A stretch of 18,365 nt of DNA from JAVVPL01 sp036655775 (lineage in GTDB: Bacteria > Bacteroidota > Bacteroidia > Bacteroidales > P3), in assembly GCA_036655775.1 (NCBI GenBank), contig JAVVPL010000033.1:1-18365 (forward strand). The letters are read 5' to 3'. The notes below the pieces were generated by a model. The model made no database searches. It had not been told where the DNA came from and saw only the letters and a program-made list of their open reading frames with translations. Shown piece after piece: positions 13,768 through 18,365 of this stretch; position 1 is the first letter of the stretch; every line of letters starts with the position of its first letter. The translations under genes were made by a program, and so were the position numbers.

Positions 13768-16296
13768 TTAAGACTCTTTTTTAGTTGTATTTGTTTTTTT
13801 GCTTGTGGCTTTAGCTGTGCTTGCTTTAGCTTTAGCGGTACTTGCTTTGGCTTTAGTAGTGGAAGTTTTCGTTGTTTTAGCCGTTTTTTTTGTAGCCGCA
13901 ACTTTGGTTTTACTTGCCGTGGTTTTGGCCTTTACTTTTTTTTCTTCACTTTTGGAAGTTGATGTAGTCTTTGCTCCTTTGCGAAAAGAAGAACGAGAAG
14001 CAGAAGTGGGGCCCACTTCAATCAATTTGAGACAATCGTCCAAAGTTAGGGATATTGCATCCGTGTTTTTTGGTATTTTATAATTTTGCTTTTTATACAC
14101 AATATACGGACCAAAGCGACCATTCAAAACTTGAATATCTTGCTCTTGAAATATTTTAATTATTTTTTCAGCATCCGCTTTTCGTTTAGCTTGAATCACT
14201 TCAATCGCTCTAGTTTCGGTAATTTCGAGAGGGTCGTCGGTTTTTGGAATTGAAATAAAGAGTGAATTATGACGAATATATGGACCAAAACGACCAATCC
14301 CTGCCACCATTTCTTTGTCCTCAAACAAACCTATCACCCGAGGCAATTTAAATAATTCCAAGGCATCTTCTAAAGTAAGAGATTCTATGGATTGCCCTTT
14401 TTTAAGTCCTGCAAATGTAGGCTTCACATCCGAATTGGTTTCACCCATTTGGGCTACAGGTCCAAAACGACTAATTTTCACATAAATATTTTGAGCTGTT
14501 TTAGGATCAATTCCTAAAAGCCGTTCGCCACTCACCCTTTCGGAATTTTGTGCAATGTCAACTTGTTTATGAAAAGGATGATAAAAATCGCTAATCATTT
14601 TATCCCACTTTTGCAAACCTTGAGCCACTTCGTCAAACTCTTTTTCTACTTGTGCTGTAAAATTAAAATCGACGATAGAATTAAAATTATCCATTAAAAA
14701 TTGATTGACCAAACTACCTATATCCGTAGGGAAAAGTTTCGATTTTTCAAAACCCGTTTTTTCCTCTAAATTCGTTTCGGTGATTTTGTTTTGGTTTAAT
14801 TCCAATTGTATATACGGACGCATATATCCATCGCGATCTTCTTTGACAATATATTCACGTTTGAGAATAGTAGCAATAGTGGGCGCGTAGGTAGAAGGTC
14901 GACCAATGCCTAATTCTTCCATTTTCTTCACTAAACTAGCTTCCGAATAACGAGGAGGTCTTTGCGTAAATACTTCTCGACTCTGGGCTTGATTGAGCTG
15001 CAAAATTTCCCCGTTTTTTATAGGAGGTAGCATTCCTTCTTCATTTCTTTTTTGAGTCAAATCTTCATCGTCGAGCGATTCCATATAGACCTTCAAAAAC
15101 CCATCAAATAATAACACTTCTCCTTTGGCAATAAAATTTTCGGAACGATTGCTTACGGAAATAAGTACTTGTGTTTTTTCTAATTCTGCATCACTCATTT
15201 GAGAAGCAATGGTTCTCTTCCAAATTAAATCGTATAAACGAACCAAGGCGGCTTCACCTGTAATAGAGGTTCTATCCATATACGCTGGACGGATTGCCTC
15301 ATGCGCTTCTTGAGCCCCTTTGGTTTTAGTAGCATAATGTCGCGTTTTTACATATTGTGCACCATAGCTTGCAACGATTTGTTCTTTGGCCATATTCAAG
15401 GCCAAATTTGACAAATTGACCGAGTCGGTACGCATATATGAAATTAAACCTTGTTCATATAATTGTTGGGCCACATACATGGTTTTAGTAACTGAAAAAC
15501 CCAATTTACGACTGGCCTCTTGTTGTAAAGTAGAGGTTGTAAAGGGAGGCGCAGGACTTTTTTTAGAAGGTTTGGTTTCTATACTCGACACCTTATAGCT
15601 GGCCTTTGTACAAGCTTCTAAAAAAGATTTAGCTTCTTCTTTTTGTACAAAACGGGTATCTAATTCGGCCTCTACACTAAAAGGAGAATCCGTTTTTTGA
15701 GAACTAAAATTACCCACTACTTTAAAAGCAGAAGTTTCTTCAAACGTTTTAATAGACTCTTCGCGATCTACAACCAATCGGACAGCTACAGACTGTACTC
15801 GACCTGCCGAAAGTTGCGGACGGACTTTACGCCACAAGATGGGAGATATTTCATAGCCTACCAAACGATCCAATACCCGACGGGCTTGTTGTGCATCCAC
15901 TAAATTATAATCTAAAGATCGTGGATTTTCTATGGCGTGTAGTATCGCAGTTTTGGTGATTTCATTAAAAACAATACGTTTTGTTTTTTGAGGTTCCAAT
16001 TTGAGAACTTGTTCCAAATGCCAAGCAATAGCTTCTCCTTCACGATCCTCATCGGATGCTAACCATACCATCTCTGCCGTCTTTGCCGATTTGACCAAAT
16101 CGGAAATTACTTTTTTCTTGTCGGCAGAAATTTCGTATTTGGGTTCAAAACCATGTTCAATGTCAATACTTATTTGACTTTTAGGTAAGTCACGGATATG
16201 TCCAAAACAAGATAATACTTGATAATCTTTTCCCAAGAATTTCTCGATAGTCTTCGCTTTTGCAGGAGACTCAACGATTACTAAATTTTTTGCCAT
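13768..16296 (-). CDS. topA: DNA topoisomerase I (type IA)
   Basis: TopA relaxes negative supercoils by transient single-strand cleavage. The 842-residue product begins with a TOPRIM domain (Glu9 in LVIVESPAKAKTIEKF; SDEDREGEA with Asp82, Asp84 and Glu86). The active-site tyrosine is Tyr287 in GLISYMRTDS, with Arg289 beside it. HEAIRP and GIGRPSTYAP motifs of the core follow. The C-terminal region has three Topo-C-type repeats marked by RFGP (ISRFGPVAQ, IGRFGPYIR, NGRFGPYIV) and no cysteine zinc fingers. The last ~55 residues are a Lys/Ala/Thr-rich histone-like tail with a duplicated KAKASTA unit, probably for DNA binding. The start ATG at 16296 follows a TACATTTG box. pfkA follows 1 nt after the stop. 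Confidence 0.97.
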   Translation of the reverse strand: MAKNLVIVESPAKAKTIEKFLGKDYQVLSCFGHIRDLPKSQISIDIEHGFEPKYEISADKKKVISDLVKSAKTAEMVWLASDEDREGEAIAWHLEQVLKLEPQKTKRIVFNEITKTAILHAIENPRSLDYNLVDAQQARRVLDRLVGYEISPILWRKVRPQLSAGRVQSVAVRLVVDREESIKTFEETSAFKVVGNFSSQKTDSPFSVEAELDTRFVQKEEAKSFLEACTKASYKVSSIETKPSKKSPAPPFTTSTLQQEASRKLGFSVTKTMYVAQQLYEQGLISYMRTDSVNLSNLALNMAKEQIVASYGAQYVKTRHYATKTKGAQEAHEAIRPAYMDRTSITGEAALVRLYDLIWKRTIASQMSDAELEKTQVLISVSNRSENFIAKGEVLLFDGFLKVYMESLDDEDLTQKRNEEGMLPPIKNGEILQLNQAQSREVFTQRPPRYSEASLVKKMEELGIGRPSTYAPTIATILKREYIVKEDRDGYMRPYIQLELNQNKITETNLEEKTGFEKSKLFPTDIGSLVNQFLMDNFNSIVDFNFTAQVEKEFDEVAQGLQKWDKMISDFYHPFHKQVDIAQNSERVSGERLLGIDPKTAQNIYVKISRFGPVAQMGETNSDVKPTFAGLKKGQSIESLTLEDALELFKLPRVIGLFEDKEMVAGIGRFGPYIRHNSLFISIPKTDDPLEITETRAIEVIQAKRKADAEKIIKIFQEQDIQVLNGRFGPYIVYKKQNYKIPKNTDAISLTLDDCLKLIEVGPTSASRSSFRKGAKTTSTSKSEEKKVKAKTTASKTKVAATKKTAKTTKTSTTKAKASTAKAKASTAKATSKKTNTTKKES
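13813..13854 (-). repeat. Tandem 21-bp repeat encoding KAKASTA twice in the topA tail
   Basis: Two adjacent 21-bp units (13834-13854 and 13813-13833) differ at three bases and each encode KAKASTA. They lie in the lysine-rich C-terminal tail and are a plausible site of copy-number change between strains. Confidence 0.7.
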
Positions 16297-16318
16297 TCTT
16301 TATTTTTTAAAACCGCTG

Positions 16319-16326
16319 CAAATGTA
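16319..16326 (-). promoter_or_regulatory. -7 promoter box for topA-pfkA
   Basis: On the minus strand this reads TACATTTG, a perfect TAnnTTTG box ending 22 bp before the topA ATG, with an inferred leader of ~15 nt. The box is embedded in one arm of an inverted repeat described separately. No good -33 TTTG is visible. Confidence 0.55.
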
Positions 16327-16351
16327 CATAAAATTTTTATTTGTTGTACAT
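16322..16351. repeat. Inverted repeat ATGTACA-N16-TGTACAT over the topA promoter
   Basis: Perfect 7-bp arms occupy 16322-16328 and 16345-16351. Each arm contains the self-complementary hexamer TGTACA, with centres 22 bp apart. One arm overlaps the topA -7 box and the other lies near the expected -33 position. This could be an operator. Alternatively it is a weak hairpin after the lytic transglycosylase gene, though on the minus strand it lacks a following T-run. Confidence 0.4.
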
Positions 16352-16356
16352 CTTTT

Positions 16357-17292
16357 TTATATAGGGAGTTCGATACTATATTTTTTTTGCGATTTGTTAG
16401 GTAGGTTGCGTGCACGCAACCATGGGTTATACATTTTTAAAATTTGATACGATACACCCTGAGTTTTGGCAAAAGCAAATAAATTTGGAATTGCCGTATC
16501 TACCTCTATAGTCTTCACTTTTAAAGGTTCATACATATCTTGTTCGCGCAAAAATAAACCATAATCTGCAGGATGTTCATAGATTTCTTTCATTGCCAAA
16601 ATACGAAAAACATAGCGAAGGGTTTCATCGGGAAGGTGCATTTGATAATAATCGGAAATTTCTTGTGTGCGAACATGATAATTAATATTTCCTTCGCCCG
16701 TATTGTAGCTAGCAGCCACTAAAGTCCAACTTCCAAAGCGTGCATACGCATGTTGTAGATACCGACAAGCTGCATGGGTTGATTTTTCAACATGATTGCG
16801 TTCATCCACAAATTCGTTGACCTCTAATTTATAGAGTTGTGCCGTAGGTTTTATAAATTGCCAAAAACCAGCCGCTCTAGCTGATGACACTTGATTGATA
16901 AACGAACTTTCGATCATAGCCAAATATTTGAAATCATCGGGTACTCCCTCCTCTTTGAGAATAGGTTCTATCACTGGAAACCAACGGTTGGCACGCTTTA
17001 TCATTAAAATTGTATTCGATTGCCAATAGGTATTTACCAACAATTCCCTATCATAGCGTTCTCGCACATGAAAAATCTCCATAGGAACTTTCTCGCCAGC
17101 AAAACTTAAACTATCCTTAATAAGAGGGCTATATATTTTATAATTTCGATTAAAAGCTTCTTTGTATAGAGCATCGGCTTCATTCTCCTGGGTATTGATA
17201 AACGACACCAAAGAAAAGATCGCAATACTCAACAAAGAAAGGGTCATAATACCGAAGCAAATCGATTGAAAATATTTTTTAGAAAATTTCAT
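16357..17292 (-). CDS. Membrane-anchored lytic transglycosylase, MltD-like (SLT domain)
   Basis: Lytic transglycosylases cleave peptidoglycan glycan strands between MurNAc and GlcNAc in the periplasm. The 311-residue product has an N-terminal hydrophobic segment (about 11-31) acting as signal or anchor, then a short helical region, then an SLT domain at about 100-235. The domain has the catalytic Glu128 in LAMIESSF, followed by GFWQFIKPTA (142-151) and AASYNTGEGN (193-202), the classic family 1 motifs. The C-terminus (about 255-311) looks like one degenerate LysM-type unit (LFAFAKTQGVSYQILKMYNP); MltD proteins usually carry one or more clear LysM repeats. It is the last gene of lpd-rfbC-SLT, 10 nt after rfbC. 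The class is firm; the exact subfamily is inferred. Confidence 0.9.
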   Translation of the reverse strand: MKFSKKYFQSICFGIMTLSLLSIAIFSLVSFINTQENEADALYKEAFNRNYKIYSPLIKDSLSFAGEKVPMEIFHVRERYDRELLVNTYWQSNTILMIKRANRWFPVIEPILKEEGVPDDFKYLAMIESSFINQVSSARAAGFWQFIKPTAQLYKLEVNEFVDERNHVEKSTHAACRYLQHAYARFGSWTLVAASYNTGEGNINYHVRTQEISDYYQMHLPDETLRYVFRILAMKEIYEHPADYGLFLREQDMYEPLKVKTIEVDTAIPNLFAFAKTQGVSYQILKMYNPWLRARNLPNKSQKKYSIELPI

Positions 17293-17302
17293 ACGAAAAT
17301 AA

Positions 17303-17848
17303 TTATATAAAAGGCGTTTTAAAATCTTTCAAGCACAGTCCCGCATGATCCTTAGGCGAAAGTAATGGATTTGTAATTTTCCAATCAATACCTAATTGTG
17401 GATCGTCCCATTTTACAGACATTTCCGATTGAGGAGCATAAAACGCATCCACTTTGTAACAAAAAATAGTATCTTCCCTCAAAGTGGAAAACCCATGCGC
17501 AATCCCTGGAGGCATCAAAAACTGAAGTTTGTTTTCTTCACTTAGCTCGACCGATACATGTTGTCCATAGGTGGGTGAGTTTTTACGAATATCCACGGCT
17601 ACATCCAAAACAGCTCCTTTGATAACTCTTACCAATTTGGCTTGAGCATAAGGAGGCGCTTGAAAATGCAAGCCTCTCAAAACACCTTTTTTCGATTTGG
17701 ATTCATTATCTTGAACAAAGGTATAGGATAATCCTGCCTCTGCCCATTTTTTGGCTGAATAGGATTCGTAAAAATAACCTCTCTCATCGCCAAAAACATC
17801 GGGCTTTACAATAATCACCCCTTCTATATTTGTTTTTATAAATTCCAT
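17303..17848 (-). CDS. rfbC: dTDP-4-dehydrorhamnose 3,5-epimerase
   Basis: RfbC (RmlC) epimerises dTDP-4-keto-6-deoxyglucose on the way to dTDP-L-rhamnose, a sugar of surface polysaccharides. The 181-residue cupin is of normal length. The active-site pattern is visible: His61 in RGLHFQ with Lys71, the DVAVDIRKNSPTYG strand (82-95), MPPGIAHGF (112-120), Tyr131 in CYKVDAFYAP and Asp167 in LSPKDHAG. The other rhamnose genes (rfbA, rfbB, rfbD) are absent from the window, so this is a detached copy. It lies 8 nt after lpd and 10 nt before the lytic transglycosylase, which suggests one transcript. Confidence 0.95.
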   Translation of the reverse strand: MEFIKTNIEGVIIVKPDVFGDERGYFYESYSAKKWAEAGLSYTFVQDNESKSKKGVLRGLHFQAPPYAQAKLVRVIKGAVLDVAVDIRKNSPTYGQHVSVELSEENKLQFLMPPGIAHGFSTLREDTIFCYKVDAFYAPQSEMSVKWDDPQLGIDWKITNPLLSPKDHAGLCLKDFKTPFI

Positions 17849-17856
17849 ATTTTTTT

Positions 17857-18365
17857 TTATAAATGAACGGCTTCATTGTAGGCCACAGCCACGGCTTCCA
17901 TAAACGCTTCCGACAAAGTGGGATGAGGGTGCACCGCACGAATAATATCCTCGGCAGTAATATGCTGTTGACGAATCATCAAGGCTTCGGATATCATTTC
18001 AGTTACATTTTCACCTATCATGTGACAAGCTAGCAATTGATTGGTTTTTGCATCAAAAATAACTTTGATAAAACCATCTCGAGCGCCTGCGGCAGTAGCT
18101 TTACCTGAGGCTGTAAATGGAAATTTACCTACTTTAATTTCATAGCCTGCTTCTAGCGCTTTTTTCTCGGTCAAACCCACCGAAGCCACCTCTGGTGAGG
18201 TATAGGTGCAACCTGGAATATTTGAATAATCTAAAGGTTGTGGATTTTGTCCTGCCATTTTTTCAACACAAATTAATGCTTCATGCGAAGCCACATGCGC
18301 CAAAGCCGCTCCTGGGGTAATATCACCTATGGCATACACTCCTTCTACATTGGTTTGATAGTATG
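17857..18365 (-). CDS. lpd: Dihydrolipoyl dehydrogenase, C-terminal part (5' end outside window)
   Basis: This is the E3 subunit of pyruvate and other 2-oxo acid dehydrogenase complexes, which reoxidises dihydrolipoamide with FAD and NAD+. Only the last ~169 residues are present; the frame is open to the window edge, reading YQTNVEGVYAIGDI, so an internal GTG at 18339 is not a start. Visible features are the second FAD-contact motif (VYAIGD), the CTYTSPEVASVGLTEKKA strand-helix at the beginning of the dimerisation domain, and the active-site HPHPTLSEAFMEA containing the His-Pro pair that acts as proton donor/acceptor for the redox disulfide. The disulfide itself lies outside the window. rfbC begins 8 nt after the stop. 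Confidence 0.93.
   Translation of the reverse strand, partial: YYQTNVEGVYAIGDITPGAALAHVASHEALICVEKMAGQNPQPLDYSNIPGCTYTSPEVASVGLTEKKALEAGYEIKVGKFPFTASGKATAAGARDGFIKVIFDAKTNQLLACHMIGENVTEMISEALMIRQQHITAEDIIRAVHPHPTLSEAFMEAVAVAYNEAVHL

Noticed and set aside
13767..13901. Lysine-rich N-terminal extension of pfkA
   Set aside because: It is the topA tail read in another frame; canonical PfkA begins at the ATG at 13766.
13799..14083. Plus-strand open frame rich in Leu, Val and Ala, resembling a membrane protein
   Set aside because: It is the complement of the low-complexity lysine-rich topA tail; the hydrophobic look is an artefact of Lys/Ala/Thr codons read backwards.
1..18365. Defence system, mobile element, CRISPR array or prophage
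   Set aside because: No transposase, integrase, repeat-spacer array or phage-like genes are visible; the gene content is core housekeeping.

Overview
The window is chromosomal DNA from a member of the Bacteroidota; I cannot resolve the order. The evidence is an AT-rich composition and repeated promoter boxes of the phylum type TAnnTTTG (TACTTTTG, TATCTTTG, TACATTTG). Two protein families are also typical of the phylum: a DUF4831-like protein and the secreted 'asparagine synthetase B-like' protein next to dnaB. Genes are tightly packed. No gap reaches 300 bases; the largest is the ~170 bp divergent region between exbB and ispH. I see no tRNA, rRNA, insertion sequence, prophage or CRISPR array.

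Layout. (1) 1-3822: the C-terminal part of a DUF4831-like protein runs tail to tail into a small basic ribbon-helix-helix-like protein. That protein is transcribed divergently from dnaB, and dnaB is followed 2 nt later by the secreted 'AsnB-like' gene. (2) 3857-6961: kdsA (Kdo synthesis for lipopolysaccharide) is divergent from mtaB (tRNA methylthiolation), which is followed by rlmB (23S rRNA methylation) with its own promoter. (3) 6977-10235, minus strand: exbB-exbD-tonB-metallophosphoesterase, with gaps of 1 to 4 nt, a Ton-type energising module coupled to a membrane-anchored phosphoesterase. (4) 10405-12688: ispH-recF-dciA, in which recF starts inside ispH and dciA starts 2 nt after recF. 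(5) 12780-16296, minus strand: topA-pfkA, 1 nt apart. (6) 16357-18365, minus strand: lpd (cut by the window end)-rfbC-lytic transglycosylase.

DNA replication and topology run through the window: DnaB helicase, a DciA-type helicase loader, RecF and topoisomerase I. The most interesting item fits this theme. The 90-residue ribbon-helix-helix-like protein divergent from dnaB has a C-terminal tail with QLDLF and, as its last five residues, QLSIF. Both match the bacterial sliding-clamp binding motif QL[S/D]LF or a close variant of it. This suggests, but does not prove, an undescribed clamp-associated DNA-binding factor. The other genes are ordinary housekeeping or envelope genes. Several start sites were moved from the longest open frame on the basis of promoter position and homology; the reasons are given per gene.
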